NCBI RefSeq assembly: GCF_000218565.1
Contig: NC_015684.1
Span: forward strand, 806,001-870,000
Source of the DNA: Afipia carboxidovorans OM5
Lineage (GTDB): Bacteria; Pseudomonadota; Alphaproteobacteria; Rhizobiales; Xanthobacteraceae
Direction of reading: 5' to 3'
DNA: 64,000 nt
Made by a program: the position numbers and the translations under genes. Of the stretch, positions 51,148 to 59,519 are shown in pieces (position 1 is the first letter of the stretch; every line of letters starts with the position of its first letter). The notes beneath the pieces were generated by a model. The model was not told the origin of the DNA and did no database searches. It saw only the letters and a program-made list of their open reading frames with translations.

Positions 51148-53154
51148 TTACCGCTTGAGGCGGGCCTCTGCGGCGGCGGTGATCGCCTCCGCGGTGATGC
51201 CGAAATGGTTGTAGAGTTCCTTATATGGGGCACTTGCGCCGAATCCGCTCATGCCGACGAAGATTCCGTCCGCGCCGATGATGGCGTCCCAGCCCTGTCG
51301 AATCGCGGCTTCCACGCCGACCTTCACCGGTGCATTGCCGATCAGCGCTGAGCGCGTAGCTTCCGGCGCTTCTAGGAAGAGGTCCATGCAGGGCACCGAC
51401 ACCACGCGGGTCGGAATGCCGCGCGCGACAAGTTGTGTCTGCGCCTCGACTGCGAGCGATACCTCGGAGCCCGAGGCGAAGATTGAGACCTTGGCCTCGC
51501 CCTGCGCGGGTGAAATCTCGTAGGCACCGGCGGCCGAGCGGTTTGCCGCGTCGTTGCTGCGGCGAAGCTGCGGCAAATTCTGGCGGGTTAGTGCCAGCAC
51601 GCTCGGGCGGTCTTTCGCCTCCAGTGCAAGCTGCCAGCATTCCAGCGTCTCGACGGTGTCGCAGGGGCGGAACACATTGAGGTTCGGGATGGCGCGCAGT
51701 GCGGCAAGATGTTCGACCGGCTGATGCGTCGGGCCGTCTTCGCCAAGCCCGATGGAATCGTGGGTCAGCACGTGGATCACGCGTTCGCCCATCAGCGCGG
51801 CGAGCCGCAGCGACGGCCGCAGGTAATCGGAGAATACGAGGAAGGTGCCGGAATACGGAATGATGCCGCCATGCAGCGCCATGCCGTTCATCGCCGCTGC
51901 CATGCCGTGCTCGCGGATGCCGTAATTGACGTAGCGCCCGCCGTAATTGTTGGCGGAGATCGCGACCATGGCCTTGGTGCGGGTGTTGTTGGAGCCGGTA
52001 AGGTCGGCCGAACCGCCGACCATCTCGGGCACGACCGGGACCAGCGCTTCCAGCGCCTGCTCGGAGGCGGTGCGGGTCGCGATATCCTTCGGAGCCTCGG
52101 CGAGCGCGGCCTTCATGTTGGCGACGGCATCGGTGAGCGCCTTGACCGGCAGATCGCCCTTCATGCGGCGCTCGAACTCGGCGCGCTGCGTCGCGTCCAC
52201 GGCGGCGAGCTTCTTCTCCCACGCGCTGCGCAGAGCCGCGCCGCGCGAACCGGCCGCGCGCCACGCGTCGAGAATGTCCGCAGGGATTTCAAACGGCGGC
52301 GCGTCCCAGTTCAGCGCCTTGCGGGTGCCCGCGATTTCGTCTGCGCCGAGCGGCGAGCCATGCGACTTCGAGCTGCCGGCCTTGGTCGGTGCGCCGAACG
52401 CAATGGTGGTCTTGCAGGCGATCAGCGTCGGGCGATCCGATTTCTGCGCGCGCGCGATGGCGTCGGCGATGGCGTCATGATCGTGGCCATCGATGCGGCA
52501 GGCGGCCCAGCCCGCGGCCTCGAAGCGCTTCACCTGATCGACCGAGTCCGACAGCGAGATTGCGCCGTCGATGGAAATGCCGTTGTCGTCGAACAGCACG
52601 ATCATCCTGTTGAGCTTGAGGTGTCCCGCGAGCGCGATTGCTTCCTGGCTCACGCCTTCCATCAGGTCACCGTCGGAGGCGAGCACGTAGGTGAAGTGAT
52701 CGACGAGATCGCCGCCGAACTCAGCCGCGAGGTGACGCTCCGCGAGCGCCATGCCGACCGCGGTGGAAATGCCCTGGCCGAGCGGGCCGGTGGTCATCTC
52801 GATGCCGGGGGTGACGAAGTTCTCCGGGTGGCCCGGCGTTTTCGAGCCGAGCTGACGGAAGCTCTTGATCTCCTCGATCGTCATCGTCTCGTTGCCGGTG
52901 AGATAGAGCAGCGCGTAGAGCAGCATCGAGCCGTGACCGGCAGACAGCACGAAGCGGTCGCGATCCGCCCATTTCGGGGCGCGGGCATCGAATTTCAGGA
53001 ATTGCGTGAACAGGACGGTGGCGATGTCGGCGGCGCCCATCGGCAGGCCGGGGTGGCCGGATTTCGCCTTCTCCACGGCGTCCATCGCGAGCGCGCGGAT
53101 CGCGTTGGCCATGCGGGACGGATCGACACGCGGGGTCTTCGCTTGAAACGTCAT
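51148..53154 (-). CDS. tkt: transketolase
   Basis: 668 residues; moves two-carbon units in the pentose phosphate and Calvin pathways using thiamine diphosphate. The TPP motif is SDGDLMEGVSQEAIALAG followed by IVLFDDNGIS; KSGHPGLPMGAADIATVLF and HDSIGLGEDGPTHQPVEHLA are family hallmarks. The ATG at 53154 gives MTFQAKTPRVDPSRMANAIR. It starts the central carbon series and diverges from the zapA operon. Confidence 0.97.
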   Translation of the reverse strand: MTFQAKTPRVDPSRMANAIRALAMDAVEKAKSGHPGLPMGAADIATVLFTQFLKFDARAPKWADRDRFVLSAGHGSMLLYALLYLTGNETMTIEEIKSFRQLGSKTPGHPENFVTPGIEMTTGPLGQGISTAVGMALAERHLAAEFGGDLVDHFTYVLASDGDLMEGVSQEAIALAGHLKLNRMIVLFDDNGISIDGAISLSDSVDQVKRFEAAGWAACRIDGHDHDAIADAIARAQKSDRPTLIACKTTIAFGAPTKAGSSKSHGSPLGADEIAGTRKALNWDAPPFEIPADILDAWRAAGSRGAALRSAWEKKLAAVDATQRAEFERRMKGDLPVKALTDAVANMKAALAEAPKDIATRTASEQALEALVPVVPEMVGGSADLTGSNNTRTKAMVAISANNYGGRYVNYGIREHGMAAAMNGMALHGGIIPYSGTFLVFSDYLRPSLRLAALMGERVIHVLTHDSIGLGEDGPTHQPVEHLAALRAIPNLNVFRPCDTVETLECWQLALEAKDRPSVLALTRQNLPQLRRSNDAANRSAAGAYEISPAQGEAKVSIFASGSEVSLAVEAQTQLVARGIPTRVVSVPCMDLFLEAPEATRSALIGNAPVKVGVEAAIRQGWDAIIGADGIFVGMSGFGASAPYKELYNHFGITAEAITAAAEARLKR

Positions 53155-53362
53155 GGATCGGGACCTGAAAAATTTTTCCAAAAAGGCGGGATATTGCAGT
53201 CAGATGACTGCGTGGATTCTTGGGCCGGTGGATAGCACCCCGCCTCCCGCGAGTCCAAGAATCGATCAGAGAATCATCCGTAGCTCGGCGGAAATCGGGG
53301 ATGGCCGGACGATCCGCCGCGCGCGACTGTGGCGCATAACGGTGCATAGCGGGAAAGCGACG

Positions 53363-53391
53363 TTGCAAGGGGGCGAATCGCTCTTTAGATT
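53363..53391 (+). promoter_or_regulatory. possible sigma-70 promoter before the DUF4164-zapA unit
   Basis: TTGCAA (53363-53368) and TAGATT (53386-53391) are spaced by 17 bases, in the 329-base divergent gap between tkt and the DUF4164 gene. The rest of this gap (53155-53483) shows no other gene or strong hairpin. The match is moderate and by eye. Confidence 0.35.
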
Positions 53392-53483
53392 CATAGACTA
53401 AATACTTGCTGAACCGGGATTTTCCGATGAGATCGGCCATTCAGTCTTCCATGGTTCAACACCCGACGCGGAATGGTGCGTAC

Positions 53484-53849
53484 ATGACCGACCGCATGCC
53501 CAATGCCTTCTCCGGGCATGAGCCGGATGAGCCAGCGGGACCCGCGACTGGCTCCATGACCGGATCGATGTCCCCTGCGGACAAGATCGCGGCGGCGACC
53601 CGCAGGCTTGCGGCCGCGCTCGATGCGATGGAGAGCGCGGTTGAGCGCCGCCGCGAATACGATCGCGGCAGCGACGAGCTCGCCGCCCGCATTCAGGCGC
53701 TCGGTATCGATCGGTCGCGGCTTGCCAACGAGCTCGACGGCACGCTGGTGCGTTCGCGCGAACTGGAGCGCACCAATCGCGAGATCGCGGAGCGTCTTGA
53801 TGTTGCGATCGGCACGATCCGCTCGGTGATCGAGGAGGATGCCTCGTGA
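53484..53849 (+). CDS. DUF4164 coiled-coil protein
   Basis: About 121 residues from the ATG at 53484. It has a disordered start followed by a long helix (SPADKIAAATRRLAAALDAM to the end) of DUF4164, a small alphaproteobacterial family next to zapA. In-frame ATGs at 53427 and 53451 would add up to 19 residues; none has a clearly better ribosome site. Its stop overlaps the zapA start (GTGA), suggesting a link to cell division. Function unknown. Confidence 0.8.
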   Translation: MTDRMPNAFSGHEPDEPAGPATGSMTGSMSPADKIAAATRRLAAALDAMESAVERRREYDRGSDELAARIQALGIDRSRLANELDGTLVRSRELERTNREIAERLDVAIGTIRSVIEEDAS

Positions 53850-54229
53850 CCCACGTCAACGTCACCATCAACGGCCGGCAATATCGCATGGCCTGCGAGG
53901 AAGGGCAGGAGACGCGGCTGCTACGCCTTGCGGAGATGCTGGAGAGCCGCGTCACCGATCTGCGCGGCAAGTTCGGCGAGATCGGTGATCAGCGCCTGAC
54001 CGTGATGGCCTCGCTCACCATCGCCGATGAACTGCACGACGCCGAACGCCGCATCCGCGGTTATGAGGAAGAAATCGAGGTGCTGCGCGAGGGCCGCGTG
54101 GCGGCTGCCGACCGCGCCCGCGCCACACAGTCCGCGATTGCCAACGCGCTCAACTCCGCCTCGGAGCGGATCGAGCGCATGACGCAGGAACTGAACAAGC
54201 CGCTGGCGGCCAACGTCGCGCTCGGCTGA
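53846..54229 (+). CDS. zapA: cell division protein ZapA
   Basis: 127 residues from a GTG start. The N-terminal HVNVTINGRQYRMACEEGQE and LRLAEMLESRVTDL are typical of ZapA, and a long C-terminal coiled coil follows. ZapA bundles FtsZ filaments at the septum. It is translationally coupled to the DUF4164 gene. 6S RNA and fau follow, the conserved zapA-ssrS-fau arrangement also known in E. coli. Confidence 0.93.
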   Translation: MTHVNVTINGRQYRMACEEGQETRLLRLAEMLESRVTDLRGKFGEIGDQRLTVMASLTIADELHDAERRIRGYEEEIEVLREGRVAAADRARATQSAIANALNSASERIERMTQELNKPLAANVALG

Positions 54230-54296
54230 GAATTTTTCCTCTCGGGGAAGCTGCATCGCCCCCGCTGGCGGTGCGGCCCGATCATCGCTACATTGG

Positions 54297-54462
54297 TGGT
54301 GCGAGGCTATGGCGCGCGTCAGGAGCCATAATTCCCCGGGGCCTTATCGATCTCAAGGGAACTGTCCCTGGCCGGGTCCGTGGACCCGGACATATGGTGC
54401 CCACCTACTTAGGTAGGTCTCCGGGATCGAGCGCTTCAACGGCGACTGTGGCTTCGCACTTC
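54297..54462 (+). ncRNA. ssrS: 6S RNA
   Basis: About 165 bases between zapA and fau, the conserved place of 6S RNA. The ends pair (GTGCGAGGC at 54299-54307 with GCTTCGCAC at 54451-54459). The centre has the open-bubble segment CCTTATCGATCTCAAGGGAA, and GGTCCGTGGACCCGGAC is a hairpin in the apical arm. 6S RNA binds sigma-70 RNA polymerase and serves as a decoy promoter. Ends are approximate. Confidence 0.85.
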
Positions 54463-54481
54463 CGACATTTGGCATGAGCTT

Positions 54482-54620
54482 ACCTCGCCCCGCTTGCGGG
54501 GAGAGGTCGCGAGCCTTCAGGCGAGCGGGTGAGGGGCTTGCATGCTATCGTTGCAATCTGCCCCTCACCCGGAGGCTTGCTGCGCTTGCCTCCGACCTCT
54601 CCCCGCAAGCGGAGCGAGGT
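54482..54620. repeat. CCTCTCCCC palindromic repeat next to 6S RNA
   Basis: 139-base element with inverted ends of 26 bases and one mismatch: ACCTCGCCCCGCTTGCGGGG on the left and CCCCGCAAGCGGAGCGAGGT on the right. Internal GGGTGAGGGG pairs with CCCCTCACCC. It lies between the 3' end of 6S RNA and the fau start and may affect 6S processing or fau expression. Confidence 0.7.
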
Positions 54621-54637
54621 GAAGAAAGCGATCTCCT

Positions 54638-55219
54638 GTGCCGGATTCCTTGCAGCCATCGAAAAACAGCCTGCGCGCCGTTGCCTTCGCCCGCCGCGAT
54701 GCGTTGAGCGGTGACGAGCGGGCCGCTGCGGCCCGCGCGCTTGCGCGATATGCGGCGCAATTCGAGGTCGGGCCGGGCTGCGTGGTCGCGGGCTTCTCCG
54801 CGATCCGCAGCGAGATCGACCCTGCCGCCCTGATGCAGGCGCTGGCCGTGCGTGGCGCACGGCTTTCGCTGCCCGTTGCAGTGGGGCGTGGCGAGCCACT
54901 GATCTTCCGCGCATGGACGAAGGAGACCGTGCTGGTGCGCGGGCTCTACGGCATTCTCGAGCCGTCGTCGGATGCGGAAGAGGTTGAGCCCGACATCGTG
55001 CTGGTGCCGCTCGCGGCCTTCGACCGGCGCGGCCATCGCATCGGTTATGGCGGCGGCTATTACGACCGCACGCTCGCGCACCTGCGCCGCAATCGCCGCA
55101 TCACGGCCGCGGGCCTTGCATTTTCGGTGCAGGAAATCGACGAGCTACCCGCCGATGAGCACGACGAGCCGCTCGATCTCGTGCTAACGGAACGGGACGT
55201 GATTGATTTTCGGGGGTAG
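54638..55219 (+). CDS. fau: 5-formyltetrahydrofolate cyclo-ligase
   Basis: 193 residues from a GTG start. It converts 5-formyl-THF to 5,10-methenyl-THF using ATP. The segments LRAVAFARRDALSGDERAAA, VAGFSAIRSEIDP and RIGYGGGYYDRTLAHL are family hallmarks. The GTG is only 18 bases after a palindromic repeat. It is followed at once by ymdB. Confidence 0.93.
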   Translation: MPDSLQPSKNSLRAVAFARRDALSGDERAAAARALARYAAQFEVGPGCVVAGFSAIRSEIDPAALMQALAVRGARLSLPVAVGRGEPLIFRAWTKETVLVRGLYGILEPSSDAEEVEPDIVLVPLAAFDRRGHRIGYGGGYYDRTLAHLRRNRRITAAGLAFSVQEIDELPADEHDEPLDLVLTERDVIDFRG

Positions 55220-56053
55220 GTGAGCGTGCGGATTCTGTTTGTCGGCGATGTGGTGGGGCGCAGCGGGCGGACCATCGTGACCGAAACCCTGCCGACGCTG
55301 ATCCGCGATTGGGCGCTCGATCTCGTCATCGTCAACGGTGAGAACGCCGCCGGCGGGTTCGGCATCACCGAGGCGATCTATCAAGAATTCATCGATGCCG
55401 GTGCCGACGCCGTTACGCTCGGCAATCATTCCTGGGACCAGCGCGAGGCGCTCGTCTTCATCGAGCGCGCGCCGCGGCTGATCCGGCCCTTGAACTTCAC
55501 GCCGGGCACGCCGGGGCGGGGTGCCGCGATGATCGAAACCAAGAAGGGCCAGCGCGCGCTCGTCATCAATGCCATCGGCCGGACCTTCATGGCGCCCTCC
55601 GACGATCCGTTCATCGCGCTCGACCGCGAGCTCAACGCCTGTCCGCTGCGCGAGGCGGTCGATGCCATCGTCATCGATTTCCACGGCGAGGCGACGAGCG
55701 AGAAGCAGGCGATCGCCTATCATTGCGACGGCCGCGCCAGTCTCGTTATCGGCACTCACACCCATGTACCGACCGCCGACCATCGCATCCTGCCGCGCGG
55801 CACCGCCTACATGAGCGATGTCGGCATGAGCGGCGACTATGAGAGCATCATCGGCATGGACCGCGAGGAGCCGCTCGGCCGCTTCCTGCGTGGCTATCCG
55901 GCGGCGCGCTTCACCGCGGGTGAGGGGCCGGGCACGCTGAGCGGCCTCGCGGTGGAAACCGACGATGCGAGCGGGCTTGCACGCGTCGTTGCCCCGGTGC
56001 GGATCGGCCCGGTGCTGGAGCCCGCAAAGCCCACCTTCTGGCGCGGGAACTGA
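55220..56053 (+). CDS. ymdB: YmdB-type metallophosphoesterase (TIGR00282 family)
   Basis: 277 residues from a GTG directly after the fau stop. Metal motifs are FVGDVVGRSGR, NGENAAGGFG, GNHSWDQ, DFHGEATSEKQA and GTHTHVPTAD. The family includes the B. subtilis 2',3'-cyclic-AMP phosphodiesterase YmdB. It is often near rny in other bacteria, but here it follows fau. All metal-binding residues seem present. Confidence 0.93.
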   Translation: MSVRILFVGDVVGRSGRTIVTETLPTLIRDWALDLVIVNGENAAGGFGITEAIYQEFIDAGADAVTLGNHSWDQREALVFIERAPRLIRPLNFTPGTPGRGAAMIETKKGQRALVINAIGRTFMAPSDDPFIALDRELNACPLREAVDAIVIDFHGEATSEKQAIAYHCDGRASLVIGTHTHVPTADHRILPRGTAYMSDVGMSGDYESIIGMDREEPLGRFLRGYPAARFTAGEGPGTLSGLAVETDDASGLARVVAPVRIGPVLEPAKPTFWRGN

Positions 56054-56133
56054 GCCCCGGTCAGGCCTTAACCAAAGGGCAATGAGGTCCCCGACGGTCC
56101 TCTCAAACCGCCCGAAAAATGGCTCCGGTATCT

Positions 56134-56161
56134 TTGAATTTGGCGAGTGCGGGCCTATAAC
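56134..56161 (+). promoter_or_regulatory. sigma-70-type promoter upstream of yebC
   Basis: TTGAAT (56134-56139) and TATAAC (56156-56161) are spaced by 16 bases, in the short gap before the yebC start at 56221. It is one of the better -35/-10 pairs in the window. Confidence 0.5.
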
Positions 56162-56220
56162 GCGCCACCCAACCCCAATTTTCCAGGCAAGGCGCACTCG
56201 CGCCCGGAGAGACCATTCGC

Positions 56221-56967
56221 ATGGCCGGACATTCCCAATTCAAGAACATCATGCACCGCAAGGGCAAACAGGACGCCATGAGGTCCAAGGTGTTCGGGAA
56301 GCTCGCGCGCGAAATCACGGTGGCCGCCAAGCTCGGCACGCCCGATCCTGCGATGAACCCGCGCCTGCGCGCCGCCGTGCTCGCCGCTCGCGCCGAGAAC
56401 ATGCCGAAGGACAATATCGAGCGCGCCATCAAGAAGGCGGCCGGGGGCGACAGTGAGAACTACGATGAAATCCGCTACGAGGGTTACGGCCCGGGCGGCG
56501 TCGCCGTCATCGTCGAAGCGCTGACCGACAACCGCAACCGCGCGGCCTCCGACATTCGCTCCTACTTCACCAAGTCCGGCGGCAATCTCGGCGAGACCGG
56601 CTCGGTGTCGTTCATGTTCGACCGCGTCGGCGTGATCGAATACGACGCAGACAAAGCCTCGGCCGACGATATGCTCGAGGCGGCGATCGAGGCCGGGGCT
56701 GATGATGTTGCCTCCTCCGAGGAAGGCCACGAGATCTATACTTCGCAGGCCTCGCTGAGTGAGGCGGCCAAGGCGCTGGAAGCGAAGTTCGGTGAGCCGC
56801 GCAAGGCGGCGCTGATCTGGAAGCCGCAGAATAATATCGCGGTGAGCGACGAGGTCGGCGAGAAGCTGTTCAAGCTACTTGATCAGTTGAACGAGCATGA
56901 CGACGTGCAGAACGTCTATGCCAACTTCGAGGTCTCCGACACGCTCGCCGCCAAGATGGCGGGCTGA
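56221..56967 (+). CDS. yebC: YebC/PmpR family transcriptional regulator
   Basis: 248 residues. The start MAGHSQFKNIMHRKGKQDAM and the segment RLRAAVLAARAENMPKDNIE are the family hallmarks, followed by EIRYEGYGPGGVAVIVEALT. YebC proteins bind DNA or, in some bacteria, ribosomes at poly-proline stalls. Conserved next to ruvC in many genomes; here mgtE lies between yebC and ruvC. Confidence 0.96.
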   Translation: MAGHSQFKNIMHRKGKQDAMRSKVFGKLAREITVAAKLGTPDPAMNPRLRAAVLAARAENMPKDNIERAIKKAAGGDSENYDEIRYEGYGPGGVAVIVEALTDNRNRAASDIRSYFTKSGGNLGETGSVSFMFDRVGVIEYDADKASADDMLEAAIEAGADDVASSEEGHEIYTSQASLSEAAKALEAKFGEPRKAALIWKPQNNIAVSDEVGEKLFKLLDQLNEHDDVQNVYANFEVSDTLAAKMAG

Positions 56968-57073
56968 GAGCGTTTTCATCAAAGGCGAAACGACTTAAAC
57001 ACGGCGCCTCTTTCTATCGGGCCCTCCCCGTCCTTCATTTTCGGTTCGCCTCCGGCTATTTTTTCTTGACGGC

Positions 57074-57254
57074 GCGGAGGTGAAAGCTCATGTCAGCGTC
57101 AGGTGGCGCATGGTGTTCAACCATGCGCTGCGTCACTGGAAACCCTCAATCATGCCAAGCGACAGTCAACGTACTTTGCCGACAGCGGCCCGTGCGGTCT
57201 GAGCGCTTCTGAGGCTCACCCGCTGCCGTTGCCGGCAGATCCCGAAGGTGAGTC
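57074..57254 (+). promoter_or_regulatory. candidate Mg2+ riboswitch (M-box-like) leader of mgtE
   Basis: The 287-base leader has M-box-like elements in the right order: GGTGAAAGCTC (57079-57089), an inner CGCTGC with ACTGGAAA (about 57126-57142), GCCAAG and CAGTCAAC (about 57154-57170), and GAGGCTCACC (57211-57220). The ends close as a P1-like stem: GCGG-A-GGTGA (57074-57083) with TCACCCGC (57216-57223). CTCACC of that stem is also complementary to GGTGAG at 57247-57252, the likely ribosome site of mgtE. M-box RNAs sense Mg2+ and control Mg transporters. The match is by eye. Confidence 0.45.
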
Positions 57255-58622
57255 ATGACGGACATCCACACAATCTCCGAGGGTGGCTTCAATGCCGCTG
57301 TGGTCGCGGCAAGCCTGACCGACGAGCACGCAGCCGATAAGGTCGATATCCTCAACGAACTCGCGCCTGAACAGGCGGCCGAGGTGCTGCGGCTACTGCC
57401 GCGCGAGACCGCGATCGAAGTGCTCGACAAGCCTGAGCTCTTGTTCGGGCCGGAGATCATCGAGGCGCTGCCGCAGGATGTCGCGGTCCCGCTGCTCGCC
57501 GGCATGTCGTCGGACATGGCGGCCGACCTCATCCAGCAGTTGCAGGATCCGCCGCGCAGTGCGCTGCTGGAGGGGCTCGATTCCGCCTCGCGTCACGCGA
57601 TCAAGAGCCTGCTCGCCTATCCGGAAAACACCGCCGGAGCGATGATGACGATCGAGTTCGTCAGCGCACCCGCCGACTGGACGGTGGAGCGCACGCTGCA
57701 GCACATCCGTCAGGTCGAGCGCACCCGCGAGACGGTCTATGCGATCTATGTGCTGCATCCGACCACGCGCCGTCTTGTCGGCGCGGTGTCGCTGCGCCGC
57801 CTGATCGCGGGTGAGCCGCATGCGACCATCGGCTCGCTCGCGGTGACGCCGATTACCACGCTGCCGCTCGCCGACCGCGAGGACGTCGCGCGTCTGATCG
57901 CGCGTCACGATCTGCTCGCGGTGCCGGTGGTCGACAAGGCTGCGCATCTTCTCGGCATTGTTACTTTCGACGACGTCATCGACGCCATCATCGAAGAGAA
58001 CACCGAGGACGCGCAGAAATTCGGCGGTATGGAGGCGATCGAAGAGCCTTACATGCAGATCAAGCTCGGCGACATGATCCGCAAGCGCGGCGTGTGGCTC
58101 GCCGTGCTGTTCGTCAGCGAGATGCTGACCGCAAGCGTAATGCAGCATTTCGAGGGCGAGCTCGAAAAGGCGCTGGTGCTGACGCTGTTCATTCCGCTCA
58201 TCATGAGTTCGGGCGGCAATTCCGGTTCGCAGGCAACCTCGCTTCTGATCCGCGCGCTGGCGCTGCATGACGTGAAGCTCTCCGACTGGTGGAAAGTGGC
58301 GTTGCGCGAACTGCCGACCGGGCTACTGCTTGGCGCGGGGCTCGGCGTGATCGGCATGATCCGGGTGGTGGCGTGGCAGAAGCTCGGCATTTATGATTAT
58401 GGCGAACACTGGCTGTTGGTCGGCCTCACTGTCGCCGCGGCGCTGATCGGTGTCGTCACGTTCGGCTCGGTGGTCGGCTCGATGCTGCCGTTCGCGCTGC
58501 AGCGGGTGGGTTTCGACCCGGCGAGCGCGTCGGCGCCGTTCGTCGCCACCCTGGTCGATGTCACCGGGCTCATGATCTACTTCAGCGCGGCGCTGCTGAT
58601 CCTGCGCGGCACGCTGCTGTAG
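57255..58622 (+). CDS. mgtE: magnesium transporter MgtE
   Basis: 455 residues: an N-terminal MgtE domain (about 20-130, LNELAPEQAAEVLRLLPRE), two CBS domains (about 131-260) and five helices (about 275-455). The pore motif SSGGNSGSQATSLLIRALAL is conserved. MgtE is a Mg2+ channel gated by Mg2+ bound to the N and CBS domains. It may also be controlled by the leader RNA. Its place between yebC and ruvC is unusual. Confidence 0.95.
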   Translation: MTDIHTISEGGFNAAVVAASLTDEHAADKVDILNELAPEQAAEVLRLLPRETAIEVLDKPELLFGPEIIEALPQDVAVPLLAGMSSDMAADLIQQLQDPPRSALLEGLDSASRHAIKSLLAYPENTAGAMMTIEFVSAPADWTVERTLQHIRQVERTRETVYAIYVLHPTTRRLVGAVSLRRLIAGEPHATIGSLAVTPITTLPLADREDVARLIARHDLLAVPVVDKAAHLLGIVTFDDVIDAIIEENTEDAQKFGGMEAIEEPYMQIKLGDMIRKRGVWLAVLFVSEMLTASVMQHFEGELEKALVLTLFIPLIMSSGGNSGSQATSLLIRALALHDVKLSDWWKVALRELPTGLLLGAGLGVIGMIRVVAWQKLGIYDYGEHWLLVGLTVAAALIGVVTFGSVVGSMLPFALQRVGFDPASASAPFVATLVDVTGLMIYFSAALLILRGTLL

Positions 58623-58660
58623 CACCGGACCTTTGCGGCGGTTTCGGCTATCATGAGGCG

Positions 58661-59176
58661 ATGATTTCGCGCACGATTCGCATTCTGGGGATTGATCCGG
58701 GCCTGCGCCGCACTGGCTGGGGCGTGATCGATGTTGAGGGCAACCGGCTGATCTTTGTCGCTTGCGGCACGGTCGAATCGCGCGAAAGCCTGCCGCTGTC
58801 GGAACGGCTGCTTGCAATTCATGAAGGGCTCGTGCGGGTGGTGAGCGAACACCGGCCGCTGGAAGCCGCGGTCGAGCAGACCTTTGTCAACAAGGACGGT
58901 GCCGGCACGCTGAAGCTCGGCCAGGCGCGCGGCGTCGCCATGCTGGTTCCGGCGATGTCGGGTATCTCGGTTGCTGAATATGCGCCGAACCTCGTGAAGA
59001 AGACCGTGGTCGGCGCGGGCCATGCCGACAAAAACCAGATTCAGGTGATGCTGAAAATTCTGCTGCCGAAAGCCGCGCCACCGACACCGGATGCCGCCGA
59101 TGCGCTCGCCATCGCCATTACGCACGCGCATCACCGCCAGAGCGCGATGCTGCTGCGGAAGGTGGCGGCGTTATGA
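58661..59176 (+). CDS. ruvC: Holliday junction resolvase RuvC
   Basis: 171 residues. Catalytic acidic residues are Asp12 (LGIDPGLRRTGWGV), Glu72 (AVEQTFVNKD) and Asp144/Asp147 (PDAADALAIAI). It cuts Holliday junctions with the RuvAB motor. It is separated from ruvA by a 343-base gap filled with two palindromic repeats. Confidence 0.96.
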   Translation: MISRTIRILGIDPGLRRTGWGVIDVEGNRLIFVACGTVESRESLPLSERLLAIHEGLVRVVSEHRPLEAAVEQTFVNKDGAGTLKLGQARGVAMLVPAMSGISVAEYAPNLVKKTVVGAGHADKNQIQVMLKILLPKAAPPTPDAADALAIAITHAHHRQSAMLLRKVAAL

Positions 59177-59200
59177 CGGGCAGCGTCATCGTACACGCGC

Positions 59201-59303
59201 TCCCTCGCCTCGCTTGCGGGGAGAGGGTTGGGGTGAGGGGCCCCTCACCTGGAGCTTTCGCGTGCGCTCAAGCTCCGACCTCTCCCCGCTCGCGGGGAGA
59301 GGT
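59201..59303. repeat. CCTCTCCCC repeat element, copy A between ruvC and ruvA
   Basis: 103-base element. CTCGCTTGCGGGGAGAGG at its left end and CCTCTCCCCGCTCGCGGGG near its right end are inverted copies; the centre GGGTGAGGGGCCCCTCACC folds on itself. Together with copy B it fills the 343-base ruvC-ruvA gap, in which no gene is seen. Confidence 0.7.
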
Positions 59304-59358
59304 GAAAACAACGTCGTTACTTTGCGTCGTTGCTGTTCAGGCTATGACCTCTTTTTTC

Positions 59359-59493
59359 CCCTCTCCCCTTGTGGGAGAGGGTGCCCGAGTGCAACGAGGG
59401 CGGGTGAGGGGTTTGTGTGATTTTGCTTTTACCCTCACCCGGTTCGAACGCGCTTTGCTTGTTCTCGCCACCCTCTCCCACAAGGGGAGAGGG
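59359..59493. repeat. CCTCTCCCC repeat element, copy B with perfect 25-bp ends
   Basis: Positions 59359-59383 and 59469-59493 are perfect 25-bp inverted repeats (core CCCTCTCCCCTTGTGGGAG). The inner CGGGTGAGGG and CCCTCACCCG also pair. The perfect ends suggest recent insertion or gene conversion. The same core occurs at the right end of the element at 41884-42065. Confidence 0.75.
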
Positions 59494-59519
59494 TTGAAAG
59501 CGCCATTGGGTGATTGCGC

